DNA of 64,000 nucleotides from positions 248,001 through 312,000 of the forward strand of contig NZ_JAFLNC010000002.1 in assembly GCF_017313765.1 (NCBI RefSeq), written 5' to 3'. Positions 44,179-53,401 of the stretch are shown piece after piece. A program made the translations under genes and the position numbers. How positions within the stretch are numbered: the first letter of the stretch is position 1; each line of letters begins with the position of its first letter. This stretch comes from Sneathiella sedimenti. Lineage in GTDB: Bacteria > Pseudomonadota > Alphaproteobacteria > Sneathiellales > Sneathiellaceae. Under the pieces are notes generated by a model. The model searched no databases and was not told the origin of the DNA. It was given only the letters and a program-made list of their open reading frames with translations.

Positions 44179-45681
44179 TTGGTTTCCGTTCGCCGCAGCA
44201 CAGTCATAGAGGCACCGATCGAGGCGGTCTGGGAGATCCTCAGGGATTTCAACGGCCATGATCGATGGCATCCGGCAGTCCGGCGGAGCCATCTGGACGG
44301 CGGAAAGAGAACCGATCAGGTGAGTGCCGTCCGGAATTTCGAGCTGACGGCAGGGGAACATCTGCGGGAGCAATTACTGTCGATGTCCGACGCCGACCAC
44401 AGCTTCCAGTATGCGATTGTTGAAAGTGACATCCCGCTACAGAATTATATTGCGGAAGTCTCCCTGAGACCGGTGACGGACGGGAACCGCACATTCTGGT
44501 CTTGGACGTCTAAATTCGAAACGCCAAAAGGTCGGGAACAGGAACTCGCCAAACTGGTGGCCGAAGGGGTGTATGAAGCCGGGTTTGAGGCCGTTCGAAC
44601 GCGCCTGACGAAAAGCCGGCCGTTATCGCAACAATCTTTTAAGTCCTCGCAACAATCAATGGCGGCTGCAAACAGTGCCGCTATTTCAGGGATGGCGGTC
44701 GGTATCAATCGTTATGGTGGACCAGAGGAACTGCATCCGATTGAGGTCAGGGCAGAAGCTCCGGGGCCGGGTGAGGTTCGCCTTCGGCAAACAGCCATTG
44801 GCGTTAATTACATCGATGTCTATTGCCGCTCGGGCTATTTTGATCTCCTTAAGCCCCCCGGTGTTCCCGGGATGGAAGCCGTCGGTATCGTCGAGTCGGT
44901 GGGTGAAGGCGTGCGTCATTTGTCGCCGGGTCAACGGGTTGGTTATGCCTGCCCGCCGGTCGGCGCTTATGCTTCTGTCCGGACCATGTGGGCAGATCTT
45001 GTCATCCCGATCCCTGATGACATTGATGACGTAAAGGCCGCGGCGGGCCTTCTGAAAGGAATGGCGGCAGAATTTCTTCTACATAGGGTGCATCAGGTCA
45101 AGAAGGGCGATAACGTTCTTGTCTATGCGCCGGCGGGGGGAATCGGCCGTATTCTTTGTCAATGGGCCAATAGCATTGGCGCAACCGTTATCGGCGCAAC
45201 CTCCAGCGAGGAAAAAGCCCGTATTGCCCGGGCAGCTGGCGCGCATCATGTTGTCCTGCCCGGCCCACAAAGCCTGGAGGAACAGGTGATGAAAATCACG
45301 AAGGGCCATGGGGCGGATGTGATTTATGATGCCGTGGGAAAGGACAGCTTCGATCATTCCGTAGCAGCCCTCGCGACATGCGGACACCTGATCAGCTTCG
45401 GTCAGGCTTCGGGTGATATTGGCGCGCGTGACATCAGTTCCCTCGCGTCGAAGTCGGCAACGGTTTCACGCCCGAATTTTGGTCATTATACGGACACGCG
45501 TAAAAAGGTCATTGGCATCACCAATCGGCTATTCGACGCCATCAAGCGACATATCATTTCCATTGAAGTGGGACAGCAGTATCCGCTGTCCCGGGCCGCA
45601 GATGCACATCGCGCATTAGAAGGCCGTGAAACAACCGGATCAAGCGTATTAATTCCTGACGATTATCAGAAAGGTAAGTAA
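44179..45681 (+). CDS. SRPBCC domain fused to a zinc-free quinone oxidoreductase
   Basis: Fusion protein of 500 aa. Residues 1-145 are an SRPBCC domain. A Gln/Ser-rich linker follows (SQQSFKSSQQSMAAANS, about 150-168). Residues 172-497 are a medium-chain dehydrogenase of the quinone oxidoreductase group: GVNYIDVYCRSGYF, GMEAVGIVESVGEGV, an NADPH motif in YAPAGGIGRILCQWA, and no zinc-ligand cysteines. The start is TTG at 44179, overlapping nothing and 1 nt after the previous stop. An internal ATG at 44659 could make the oxidoreductase alone. The fusion suggests that a ligand is handed from the SRPBCC pocket to the reductase. Confidence 0.85.
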   Translation: MVSVRRSTVIEAPIEAVWEILRDFNGHDRWHPAVRRSHLDGGKRTDQVSAVRNFELTAGEHLREQLLSMSDADHSFQYAIVESDIPLQNYIAEVSLRPVTDGNRTFWSWTSKFETPKGREQELAKLVAEGVYEAGFEAVRTRLTKSRPLSQQSFKSSQQSMAAANSAAISGMAVGINRYGGPEELHPIEVRAEAPGPGEVRLRQTAIGVNYIDVYCRSGYFDLLKPPGVPGMEAVGIVESVGEGVRHLSPGQRVGYACPPVGAYASVRTMWADLVIPIPDDIDDVKAAAGLLKGMAAEFLLHRVHQVKKGDNVLVYAPAGGIGRILCQWANSIGATVIGATSSEEKARIARAAGAHHVVLPGPQSLEEQVMKITKGHGADVIYDAVGKDSFDHSVAALATCGHLISFGQASGDIGARDISSLASKSATVSRPNFGHYTDTRKKVIGITNRLFDAIKRHIISIEVGQQYPLSRAADAHRALEGRETTGSSVLIPDDYQKGK

Positions 45682-46547
45682 TGAAATTCGCCGTTTTTAA
45701 CTGGAAGGGCAAAACCTGTGTTGGGCGTGTCGTCGAAGATGATAGCGCGATAGAATGCTTCGACATTCCGGAGGCCTCGATCAGGACCGAAGGTGTTGTC
45801 GCCCTGATTGAGAAACCGTTGCCAAAGGCGATGGAAACGGTGCCGTTGTCCGAGGTCGAGCTATTGGCTCCGGTGCCGCGTCCGTCACGTAATATTTTCT
45901 GCGTCGGCAAGAACTATCATGAACATGCCAAGGAGTTCGCAGCGTCGGGATTCGATAGTTCTGCGGCGAAAGGCACAGTTCCCGAGGCGCCGATCGTGTT
46001 CTCGAAGCTGCCGGAAACGGTTGTGACAAACGGGGCGCCGATCCGTCTTGATGCCTCCGTATCCACGGCCATTGACTATGAAGCGGAGCTTGCGGTGATT
46101 ATCGGCAAGGCTGGCCGGAACATTTCCAAGGAAGAGGCTTTGTCGCATGTCTGGGGATACACGGTAGTCAATGATGTAACGGCGCGAGATCTGCAGGGGC
46201 TTCACAGCCAGTGGCTAATCGGCAAATCGCAAGATACCTTCTGTCCCATGGGCCCTTGGGCGGTCACCGCGGATGAAATTGACCTGGCGGACACGTCGGT
46301 GAAATGCTGGGTCAATGATGAATTGCGGCAGGATTCCAATACCGGCCTGCTTATCTTTGATATTCCGACGATTATTGCGGCAATTTCCAACGGGATAACG
46401 CTGCAGCCGGGCGATATTATCGCAACCGGCACACCAGCGGGCGTCGGCATTGGCTTTAATCCACCGAAGTACCTCCAGCCCGGCGACAAGGTTCGCGTTG
46501 AAATCGGCGGAATCGGGACGCTGGAAAATCCGGTGGAGGCTTTCTAG
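45681..46547 (+). CDS. Fumarylacetoacetate hydrolase family protein
   Basis: Protein of 288 aa of the FAH superfamily, which hydrolyses C-C bonds of diketo acids, isomerises or decarboxylates ring-cleavage products. The metal site is seen in FCVGKNYHEHAKEF (His) and DYEAELAVIIGKAGRNI (Glu) with VWGYTVVNDVTARDLQ (Asp). The C-terminus has ATGTPAGVGIGF and GDKVRVEIGGIGTLENP. It overlaps the previous stop by 1 nt. It implies that the operon handles a cleaved ring or a beta-diketone-type acid. Confidence 0.92.
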   Translation: MKFAVFNWKGKTCVGRVVEDDSAIECFDIPEASIRTEGVVALIEKPLPKAMETVPLSEVELLAPVPRPSRNIFCVGKNYHEHAKEFAASGFDSSAAKGTVPEAPIVFSKLPETVVTNGAPIRLDASVSTAIDYEAELAVIIGKAGRNISKEEALSHVWGYTVVNDVTARDLQGLHSQWLIGKSQDTFCPMGPWAVTADEIDLADTSVKCWVNDELRQDSNTGLLIFDIPTIIAAISNGITLQPGDIIATGTPAGVGIGFNPPKYLQPGDKVRVEIGGIGTLENPVEAF

Positions 46548-46550
46548 TCC

Positions 46551-47321
46551 ATGTCCGATATTTCAGTTGGCAGCATGAAAATCGAGGATCAGGGAGACGG
46601 TGTGGCCGTGGTGATGATTCACGGCCTTGGCGGAACGTCAAACAGCTTTCAGACCTTGATTTCGGCACTTGACGGGTATCGAGTCTTGCGCCCGGACCTC
46701 CCGGGGGCAGGGCGATCTTCTTTAAGACCGGGCCGGCCCGGCATAGCGGGGCTGGCAACAGCCGTTCAGGATTGTCTGAAGGCTGCGGGCATCGCAAAGG
46801 CGCATTTTGTCGGTCATTCCATGGGCACCATTGTGTGTCAGTATCTGGCGGTTGATCACCCGGAGATGGTGCAAAGCCTGACCTTGTTCGGACCAATCCT
46901 GGAGCCTCCGGCGGCGGCGCGCACCGGGTTAAATGAACGGGCGGCAACAGCGACACGGGAGGGGATGGCAGGAATAGCGGAAGCTGTTCACAAAGCGAGT
47001 GTCTCGGCAGGCAAGCCCGTTGCCGCTGCTTTTGTCAGGGAAAGTCTGCTGCGGCAGGATGCCAATGGATATGCAGCACATTGTCTTGCACTCAGTAGCG
47101 TAGAGGCGGCGGACCTTGCGAAAATAACCTGTTCCACCTTGCTTATCGCGGGGGAAACAGACCCCGTGGCACCTGTCGCGATGGCGGAACAAATGAAACA
47201 AAAATTACCCCGGGCACAATTAGAAATCATACCGGAGGTGGCCCATTGGATGATGATGGAAGCCCCGGCGCGTTCCGCTGAATTGCTCCGAGCCCATCTC
47301 GACGCCAACAGCATTAGTTAG
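46551..47321 (+). CDS. Alpha/beta hydrolase (3-oxoadipate enol-lactonase-like)
   Basis: Hydrolase of 256 aa. IHGLGGTS (24-30) forms the oxyanion hole, the nucleophile is S90 in GHSMGT, the acid is in AGETDPVAP, and the base is the His in EVAHWMMME. The overall plan resembles PcaD and meta-cleavage-product hydrolases. It lies 3 nt after the FAH-family gene and 12 nt before the amidohydrolase gene, consistent with sequential hydrolytic steps. Confidence 0.87.
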   Translation: MSDISVGSMKIEDQGDGVAVVMIHGLGGTSNSFQTLISALDGYRVLRPDLPGAGRSSLRPGRPGIAGLATAVQDCLKAAGIAKAHFVGHSMGTIVCQYLAVDHPEMVQSLTLFGPILEPPAAARTGLNERAATATREGMAGIAEAVHKASVSAGKPVAAAFVRESLLRQDANGYAAHCLALSSVEAADLAKITCSTLLIAGETDPVAPVAMAEQMKQKLPRAQLEIIPEVAHWMMMEAPARSAELLRAHLDANSIS

Positions 47322-47333
47322 GGAGACTAAATC

Positions 47334-48674
47334 ATGGCTGAAAATATATTCACTGACTGGAGCGGCAGAAGTAACGGAAGTAACGGGAGTTCCGACATAA
47401 CCTTCAGCAATGTCCGCATTCTGGATGGGACGGGGGAGGCGCCCTATTCAGGTGAAGTCACCGTGTCCGGCAACCGGATTAAGTCGATTAACCGGTCCGG
47501 CATGGGCTCGAGCTGGGGCGCTGTAAGTAGCAGCCAACGCATTGACGGTCGGGGCATGACATTGATGCCGGGCCTGATCGACTCGCATCTGCATTTAAGC
47601 TGGAACAACGCACCGGGTGTTGACCCGATCCAGATGATGCCGCTGGAAGAGCATGTCCTTGTTTGTGTCGAAATGGCCAAGATCGTTCTTGATGCGGGGT
47701 TCACGGCCGGGCGCGGCGCGGCGGCGGCCAAACCACGGCTCGATGTCGTCATTCGGGATGCCATCAATGCGGGCCGGTTCCCGGGTCCTCGCTATACGGC
47801 GGCAAGTCCTGAAATAACAACGACAGGCGGCCTTGGTGATGCCTCGCCGCCCCATATCCAGCATGAAGGCCTGAACCTCGGCATCGTAGTATCCGGCCCT
47901 GAGGAAGTCCGCCGAAAGGTGCGGGAGATGATCAAATGGGGCAACGACACGATCAAGCTCAACCTCTCGGGTGAGGAAGTCGCCGGTATGGGGGCGGAGG
48001 AAAACCAGATGTCGGATGAGGAAATTGCCATGGCGGTTTCTGAGACGAAACGGCGCGGCCGGTCACTCGCGGCGCATGCCCGTTCCGCCGAGTCGATCAA
48101 GCTTTGTGTCAAATACGGGATTGAAACGATCTATCATGCCTCCTTCACCGACGAGGAGGCGCTCGACATGCTGGAGGCCGCAAAAGACAAGCATATTGTT
48201 GCTCCGGGCCTTGCCTGGCTGATCAATACTGCGCGAAATGCGGGCGATTACGGCATCAAGCCGGGGACCCCGCTGACCATAGCCTATGAGCGGGAGCTGG
48301 AGCATGCCATTGAGAGCATGAAAAAAATGCATAAGCGCGGCATTCGCCTGGCGATCGGGGGGGATTACGGGTTTGCCTGGACGCCGATGGGAACGAACGC
48401 GAAAGACCTGGAGTATTTTGTCGACTTGCTTGGGTTCACGCCGATGGAGGCCATACTCGCGGCAACAAAAATCGGCGGCGAAATGATGAAAATGGGTAAT
48501 GAACTCGGCATGATCCGTGAGGGGTATCTTGCGGATATGCTGCTGGTGGATGGGGATCCATCGCGGGACGTCAAGGTTCTTCAGGATAGGAAGCGTCTCG
48601 TAGCGATCATGAAGGACGGCAAGTTCCATAAGGCGCCGGAAAACATGGGCATGGGATTACGGGTAAGCGCGTAA
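47334..48674 (+). CDS. Amidohydrolase family protein
   Basis: Metal-dependent hydrolase of 446 aa. Ligands are visible as H85-x-H87 in LIDSHLHLSW, His in SLAAHARSAE, His in IYHASFTDEE and Asp in AIGGDYGFAWTP. The N-terminal FSNVRILDGTGEAPYSGEV and the C-terminal GYLADMLLVDGDP strands form the small beta domain typical of imidazolonepropionase-related enzymes. A short Ser-Asn-Gly repeat occurs at residues 13-20. Substrate is probably a cyclic amide or lactam, or an acyl amino acid. It is the last gene of the long operon. Confidence 0.9.
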   Translation: MAENIFTDWSGRSNGSNGSSDITFSNVRILDGTGEAPYSGEVTVSGNRIKSINRSGMGSSWGAVSSSQRIDGRGMTLMPGLIDSHLHLSWNNAPGVDPIQMMPLEEHVLVCVEMAKIVLDAGFTAGRGAAAAKPRLDVVIRDAINAGRFPGPRYTAASPEITTTGGLGDASPPHIQHEGLNLGIVVSGPEEVRRKVREMIKWGNDTIKLNLSGEEVAGMGAEENQMSDEEIAMAVSETKRRGRSLAAHARSAESIKLCVKYGIETIYHASFTDEEALDMLEAAKDKHIVAPGLAWLINTARNAGDYGIKPGTPLTIAYERELEHAIESMKKMHKRGIRLAIGGDYGFAWTPMGTNAKDLEYFVDLLGFTPMEAILAATKIGGEMMKMGNELGMIREGYLADMLLVDGDPSRDVKVLQDRKRLVAIMKDGKFHKAPENMGMGLRVSA

Positions 48675-48688
48675 GGATTGCGACCACT

Positions 48689-48724
48689 AAAAAGGGCGAA
48701 GCAACATTTTCCGCCGCTTCGCCC
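48689..48724 (-). terminator. Factor-independent terminator after the thiolase gene
   Basis: GGGCGAAGC (48694-48702) and GCTTCGCCC (48716-48724) form a perfect 9-bp stem with a 13-nt loop. Read on the minus strand it is followed by five T at 48693-48689, 21 nt past the thiolase stop. It lies between convergent genes and may also end the plus-strand operon, though no T-run follows on that side. Confidence 0.75.
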
Positions 48725-48744
48725 GAACCTGAAAGGTTTTATGT

Positions 48745-49992
48745 CTAGCTATCGAGACGTTCGATAATGATTGCAGGGGCCATGCCACCGGCCGCGCACA
48801 TTGTCACCAGTCCGCGCTTTTTATCCTGCCGCTCAAGCTCATCGAGCAGCGTGCCAATCAGGATTGATCCCGTCGCACCGATGGGATGACCAAGGGCCAT
48901 CGCCCCGCCATTCACATTCACCTTGCTCCGGTCAAGCTTCAAGTCGCGAATGAATTTTTCAGCGACGACCGCAAAAGCCTCATTAATTTCCCAGAGGTCA
49001 ATGTCATCGGGTGTAAGGCCAGCCCTGGCGAGCACTTTCTTTGCGGCCGGAACCGGGGCATTCAGCATCAGTGTCGGGCAGTCTCCCATGTTGGCTGTCG
49101 CGATAATGCGGGCGCGCGGCTTCAGGTTATGCTTCTTGGCATAATCACCGGATGCAAGCAGAAGAGCAGCCGAGCCATCGACAACCCCCGAGGAGTTCCC
49201 CGCATGATGCACATGGTCAAACTCCTTGATTTGCGGGTATTTACGCGTAATCAGGCCGCCATAGGTATTCCCGGCTTCGTCGACTACAATATCGCGGAAC
49301 ATGTTAAAGACAGTCTTTAGTCCCGCCAGAGTTTCCATCGTGGTGCTGGGACGCGGAAATTCCTCGCGGTCAAGGGCAATCGAGCCGTCCTTGTTTTTCA
49401 CGGGGATAATTGATTTGTCAAAACGTCCCTCCTGAATCGCCTTGTCAGCCCGTTTCTGGCTTTCAACGGCGAGTTCATCGACGGCTTTCCGGTCTATTCC
49501 TTCCAATGTCGCAATGGCGTCGGCGCAAACGCCCTGCTGTGACTGAGGATGGCTTTCACGAAGATCCAGATTTCCGCCGTCCAGCATTGCCGGATTATTG
49601 GGATCCGCAATTGAGGCGGTAAAGCTCATCATTTCGGTGCCGCCTGCGATGACCAGATCTTCCATGCCGGACATAATCTGGGCGGCGGCGAGGTTGACGG
49701 TGGTTATGCCTGAGCCGCAAAAACGGTCGAGTGTCATCCCGGAGGCTTTGATGTCGTAACCTGCCGACAGGGCTGACATCCGGCCGAGGTCATATCCTTG
49801 TTTGCCAACTTGCGTGGAGGTTCCCCAGATAATGTCATCGACATCAGCAGTATTGAAATCATTCCGTTCAGCAAGAGCACCAAGAACAGTTGCGCCAAGA
49901 TGTTGGGGGTGAAGATGGGCGAGGGATCCCTTGCCAACCTTGCCGACACCGCGAGGGGTGCGGCAGGCATCTATAATATAGGCTTCAGTCAT
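48745..49992 (-). CDS. Acetyl-CoA C-acyltransferase (thiolase)
   Basis: Thiolase of 415 aa that cleaves 3-oxoacyl-CoA with CoA. The acyl-enzyme cysteine is C92 in LDRFCGSGITT. The C-terminal GGAMALGHPIGATGS gives the conserved His and MCAAGGMAPAIII the second Cys. It is slightly longer than FadA-type enzymes. It lies 27 nt downstream of an HSD10-like dehydrogenase gene on the same strand; together they carry out the last two steps of beta-oxidation. It is closed by a good terminator. Confidence 0.93.
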   Translation of the reverse strand: MTEAYIIDACRTPRGVGKVGKGSLAHLHPQHLGATVLGALAERNDFNTADVDDIIWGTSTQVGKQGYDLGRMSALSAGYDIKASGMTLDRFCGSGITTVNLAAAQIMSGMEDLVIAGGTEMMSFTASIADPNNPAMLDGGNLDLRESHPQSQQGVCADAIATLEGIDRKAVDELAVESQKRADKAIQEGRFDKSIIPVKNKDGSIALDREEFPRPSTTMETLAGLKTVFNMFRDIVVDEAGNTYGGLITRKYPQIKEFDHVHHAGNSSGVVDGSAALLLASGDYAKKHNLKPRARIIATANMGDCPTLMLNAPVPAAKKVLARAGLTPDDIDLWEINEAFAVVAEKFIRDLKLDRSKVNVNGGAMALGHPIGATGSILIGTLLDELERQDKKRGLVTMCAAGGMAPAIIIERLDS

Positions 49993-50019
49993 TTTTTTGA
50001 TCCTTGTTATTGGTTGTCT

Positions 50020-50796
50020 TTATCGGGGAGCCATGCGGATGGCACCATCAAGGCGAACATCTTCGCCATTAAAATATCCATTCCGGCACATTTCAAGGGC
50101 AAGAGAGGCATATTCCTCCGGCTGTCCGAGTCGTGACGGGTTCGGGACCTGCGCCGCGAGAGCGGCCTTCACCTTCTCAGGCGCACCTTGCAGCAAGGGC
50201 GTATCGAACAGGCCCGGCAGGATCGTGTTGACCCGGATGTGCTCCTGCGCGAGGTCACGGGCAATGGGCAGTGTCATGCCGACAACCCCGCCTTTCGAGG
50301 CGGAATAGGAGGCCTGGCCAACCTGCCCGTCTTCTGCCGCAACCGAGGCCGTATTGATGATCACGCCGCGTTCCCCGTCGATTGGATCGAGGGTCATCAT
50401 CCCGGCTGCGGACTTTGCAATACAACGGAAGGTGCCGATAAGATTGATCTGGATGATCATCTCGAACCTATCCATCGGGAAATGCTTTATTTCCCCGGTT
50501 TCCCTGTCCCGGCTCGCTGTTTTGAAGGCATTCCCTGTCCCGGCGCAGTTGACCAGAATTCTTTCCTGTCCGAGTTTTGCGCGAATAGATTTGAACCCTG
50601 CATCGACATCCTCGTCCGAGGTGACGTTTACTTTGGCAAAGGCACCCCCGATCTCACTTGCAACCGCGTTACCCTGTTCCTCGTTCAAGTCAAAAATGCC
50701 AACTTTCACACCGGCAGCCGCCAGCTTGCGCGCCGTTGCGGCACCAAGGCCGGAAGCCCCACCAGTGATAATCGCGGTTATTCCATCAAGTCTCAT
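50020..50796 (-). CDS. SDR family 3-hydroxyacyl-CoA dehydrogenase (HSD10-like)
   Basis: Short-chain dehydrogenase of 258 aa resembling type 2 3-hydroxyacyl-CoA dehydrogenase. The cofactor loop is GGASGLG (residues 12-18), NCAGTG follows, and the catalytic set is S151, Y164 and K168 in YSASKGG. The insertion RDRETGEIKHFPMDRFEM and the C-terminal LEMCRNGYFNGEDVRLDGAIRM are typical of the HSD17B10 group. It precedes and is co-transcribed with the thiolase gene, supporting a beta-oxidation role for CoA esters produced by neighbouring loci. Confidence 0.9.
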   Translation of the reverse strand: MRLDGITAIITGGASGLGAATARKLAAAGVKVGIFDLNEEQGNAVASEIGGAFAKVNVTSDEDVDAGFKSIRAKLGQERILVNCAGTGNAFKTASRDRETGEIKHFPMDRFEMIIQINLIGTFRCIAKSAAGMMTLDPIDGERGVIINTASVAAEDGQVGQASYSASKGGVVGMTLPIARDLAQEHIRVNTILPGLFDTPLLQGAPEKVKAALAAQVPNPSRLGQPEEYASLALEMCRNGYFNGEDVRLDGAIRMAPR

Positions 50797-51108
50797 TGTC
50801 GCTCTATCTCCCTTCTTGATCTTCTTGTTCAGAGAATTTGGTCCCGCAGCGTATTAAACTTATAGTGTTATTGCCCCGGCACATTGGTTTAGTTTTATCT
50901 CACGCTAATTTAAGCAGAGAGATGTCATAAAGATAGAAAAAAGCGAAAGCTGCCACCGGGTAGATAGGGGCTTATCCATTCTGATCTGTAAATTTCCCTT
51001 ATTGAGAATAATTCGCAAATAGCAGTTGACTCTTATCTTCGCTATTGATAATCATTCCTATAAACAAGCCAAGATACTGTAATATTTTACGAAAAGAACG
51101 GTCTAGAA
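50797..51108. promoter_or_regulatory. Divergent region with Fur-like dyads before hemP
   Basis: No gene is seen in these 312 bases. TTGAGAATAATTCGCAA (51002-51018) is a 17-bp dyad with one mismatched pair, resembling Fur boxes. TGATAATCA (51046-51054) is a perfect 9-bp dyad matching the Fur core. TTGACT at 51026-51031 lies between them, and GATAAT (51047-51052), inside the second dyad, could be the -10 element, with a short 15-nt spacer. Iron-dependent repression of the haem locus is the natural reading. The part nearest 50797 should hold the SDR promoter, not identified. Confidence 0.6.
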
Positions 51109-51282
51109 ATGTTGGATAATCAATCCGGTCGCAAAAGCAATAAGCGGATGATTATGCTTGAGGATGAAACCTTGCAAAGCGGTGATTTGTTCACAAGCAG
51201 CAAGGAACTCACGATCGCTCATAACGGTGAAACATACAAATTGCGGCTTACTGGAAATGGAAAACTGATCTTAACGAAATAA
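51109..51282 (+). CDS. hemP: Hemin uptake protein HemP
   Basis: Small protein of 57 aa. The C-terminal half shows the HemP pattern: FTSSKELTIAHNGETYKLR followed by LTGNGKLILTK, with the Tyr-x-Leu-Arg and terminal GKLILTK residues that define the family. The N-terminus is basic and Ser/Asn rich. HemP genes are small, iron-regulated and lie upstream of haem receptors, as here (82 nt before the receptor). In some alphaproteobacteria HemP is needed for expression of the receptor. No strong Shine-Dalgarno is visible. Confidence 0.88.
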   Translation: MLDNQSGRKSNKRMIMLEDETLQSGDLFTSSKELTIAHNGETYKLRLTGNGKLILTK

Positions 51283-51364
51283 GCCATTAGCCCGCCACCC
51301 AGCCAACCGAAATTTTCGGCAGCCAGGCAGCAAGCAAACGCGACATAAACTGAAAGTTGTTGTT

Positions 51365-53401
51365 ATGCGTCGAACTTTGCCGCTTGCCTGTCTGGGCGCG
51401 CTCCTCTCTACTACTTGTCTTACGTCCTCTTTTGCCACAGAGGTGGAAAATTCCCCGACCGTGTCGCTGGACGCGGTAACGGTTTATGCGACCCGTACGC
51501 CGCAATCCTCCTTCGAGGTGCCGGCAATGACGTCGAATATCGATACCGATGCGCCGGGAAATGCGTTGGCCGGGGATACCGGGGATCTGCTCGAATTCAC
51601 TCCAGGTGTCGAAGTGGCGGGCGGGCCTCGCCGGAACGGGCAAACGGTTTCCATCCGTGGGTTTGATAACGAGGCAATTATCACCCTTATCGACGGTCGC
51701 CGCCAGAATTTCGAGGCGGCGCATGATGGCCGGTTTTTTATCGACCCGTCTCTCCTCAAGCGGGTGGAGATTGTGAAGGGTGCGTCCTCATCCATTTATG
51801 GCGGCGGAGCGATCGGCGGTGTGCTGGCCTTTGATACCAAGGATGCGGCCGACATGCTGAAGCCCGGCGAGGACTGGGGTGTTTACACGTCAATGGGATA
51901 TCGAACGGCGAATGAGGAATATTCGCCAGTGGTCTCTGCCTACGGCCGGACCGGGGCCCTGGATATTATCGGTATCGCCGCCCTTCGAAATTCCGGGGAT
52001 ATCGAGCAGGGTGATGGCAATAAGCTGATTTCTGAAGACAACCTGATCTCGGGAACCTTCAAGGTCGGTTATAGTTTCAACGACTTTAACAGCCTGAAAT
52101 TTATTTATCAGGGTCTCCATAATGACGGGCAAGAGCCGAATAATGGCGGCGGTGCTATCTCGACTTCCAACCCAGTGGTGGACAAGCGGGTCAACGACAA
52201 TCAATTCGGTCTCAAATATGCGTTTGAGGATCCGGGCAATAGCTGGCTCAGCCCGAAACTTCATCTCTACTACAACACCACCGAAGTGCGTGAAGAAGAT
52301 ATCTCCGGAACGAATTTGGGGCGTGTGCAAACGCGCGACATGGATACCATCGGCTTTACGGCAGATAATCAGACTGTGTTGACGGCAAGCGAAACACAAA
52401 AACACACGCTCTCATACGGCTTTGAAATATATCATGATGATCAAACAGGTACGATCACGGGCGGTGGCACGCGTCCGGGGGTTCCCAATGCAGATGCCAC
52501 CAATTACGGGTTCTACCTGCAGGATGAAGTCGATCTGATGACCTCTGCGGGTCGGTTCCTGATTATCCCGGCGGCACGTTTCGATTCCTACCGTAGCAGC
52601 GACGATGCCGGTAATTCCCAAAGCGAGCATAAGGTCTCCCCGAAAATATCGGCGAGCTATCTGCCGAATGAGAATGTGATGTTCTTTGGCAGTCTGGCGC
52701 AGGCATTCCGGGCCCCAAACCTCACGGAATTATACGCGTCTGGCCAACATTTTCCGGGCGTGCCGCCCTTCTTCCCGGCAAACTTTTTTGTGCCCAACCC
52801 GGACTTGCGGCCCGAAACGGTTGTGACCTTTGAAGTCGGCGCCGGCTTAAATTTCGACAACTTCGTTACGGACAATGACAAGGTGGCCGTGAAAGGATCA
52901 TGGTTTATCAGCGAAGGGGACGATTTTATCACCCAGGTGGTGAATACTGCCGGCGGAACAACGCAGTATGTCAATATCCCGAATGCCCGCCTGTCCGGTT
53001 TCGAAGTGGATGCGCAGTATAATCTCCACCCGGTGACGACGAAACTCGGTCTTTCCTATGTTGAGGCGGAGAACAAGGACACAGGGGAATATCTATCCAA
53101 TAATCTGCCGCTCACCCTAGTTGCCGACGTTTCTTACAGCGCTGATGAAATCGACAGTATTATCGGTCTTCGTGGACGATTTGCTGCGGCGAATGACAAG
53201 GTCTCCAGCTCGCAGGTGCCGACGGCCGGTTACTCCGTCTATGACGTCTATTATCGCTGGATCCCGACGGAGAAAGGCCTTGACACCCTGACCGTTGATC
53301 TCGGCGTTTCGAACATCCTCGATAAGGCTTACACGACAGCCTATGCCGGTCTTTACGAAGAGGGGCGCAGCTACAACGTGAGGGTGGCCTATAAATGGTA
53401 G
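51365..53401 (+). CDS. TonB-dependent haem/haemoglobin receptor
   Basis: Outer-membrane receptor of 678 aa. A signal peptide spans about residues 1-24 (SSFA before TEVENS). A TonB-box-like DAVTVYATR follows at about 36-44, then a plug domain (VSIRGFDNEAIITLIDGRRQ, EIVKGASSSIYGGGAIGG). The barrel carries FRAPNLTELY and NPDLRPETV, the FRAP/NPNL-type segment of haem receptors, with nearby histidine H464 in ASGQHFPG. It ends in YNVRVAYKW, with a C-terminal aromatic for outer-membrane assembly. It heads a haem operon and overlaps tonB by 7 nt. Confidence 0.93.
   Translation: MRRTLPLACLGALLSTTCLTSSFATEVENSPTVSLDAVTVYATRTPQSSFEVPAMTSNIDTDAPGNALAGDTGDLLEFTPGVEVAGGPRRNGQTVSIRGFDNEAIITLIDGRRQNFEAAHDGRFFIDPSLLKRVEIVKGASSSIYGGGAIGGVLAFDTKDAADMLKPGEDWGVYTSMGYRTANEEYSPVVSAYGRTGALDIIGIAALRNSGDIEQGDGNKLISEDNLISGTFKVGYSFNDFNSLKFIYQGLHNDGQEPNNGGGAISTSNPVVDKRVNDNQFGLKYAFEDPGNSWLSPKLHLYYNTTEVREEDISGTNLGRVQTRDMDTIGFTADNQTVLTASETQKHTLSYGFEIYHDDQTGTITGGGTRPGVPNADATNYGFYLQDEVDLMTSAGRFLIIPAARFDSYRSSDDAGNSQSEHKVSPKISASYLPNENVMFFGSLAQAFRAPNLTELYASGQHFPGVPPFFPANFFVPNPDLRPETVVTFEVGAGLNFDNFVTDNDKVAVKGSWFISEGDDFITQVVNTAGGTTQYVNIPNARLSGFEVDAQYNLHPVTTKLGLSYVEAENKDTGEYLSNNLPLTLVADVSYSADEIDSIIGLRGRFAAANDKVSSSQVPTAGYSVYDVYYRWIPTEKGLDTLTVDLGVSNILDKAYTTAYAGLYEEGRSYNVRVAYKW

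Noticed and set aside
47369-47389. Short tandem Ser-Asn-Gly repeat near the start of the amidohydrolase gene
   Set aside because: Only two to three imperfect units; a flexible N-terminal tail explains it.
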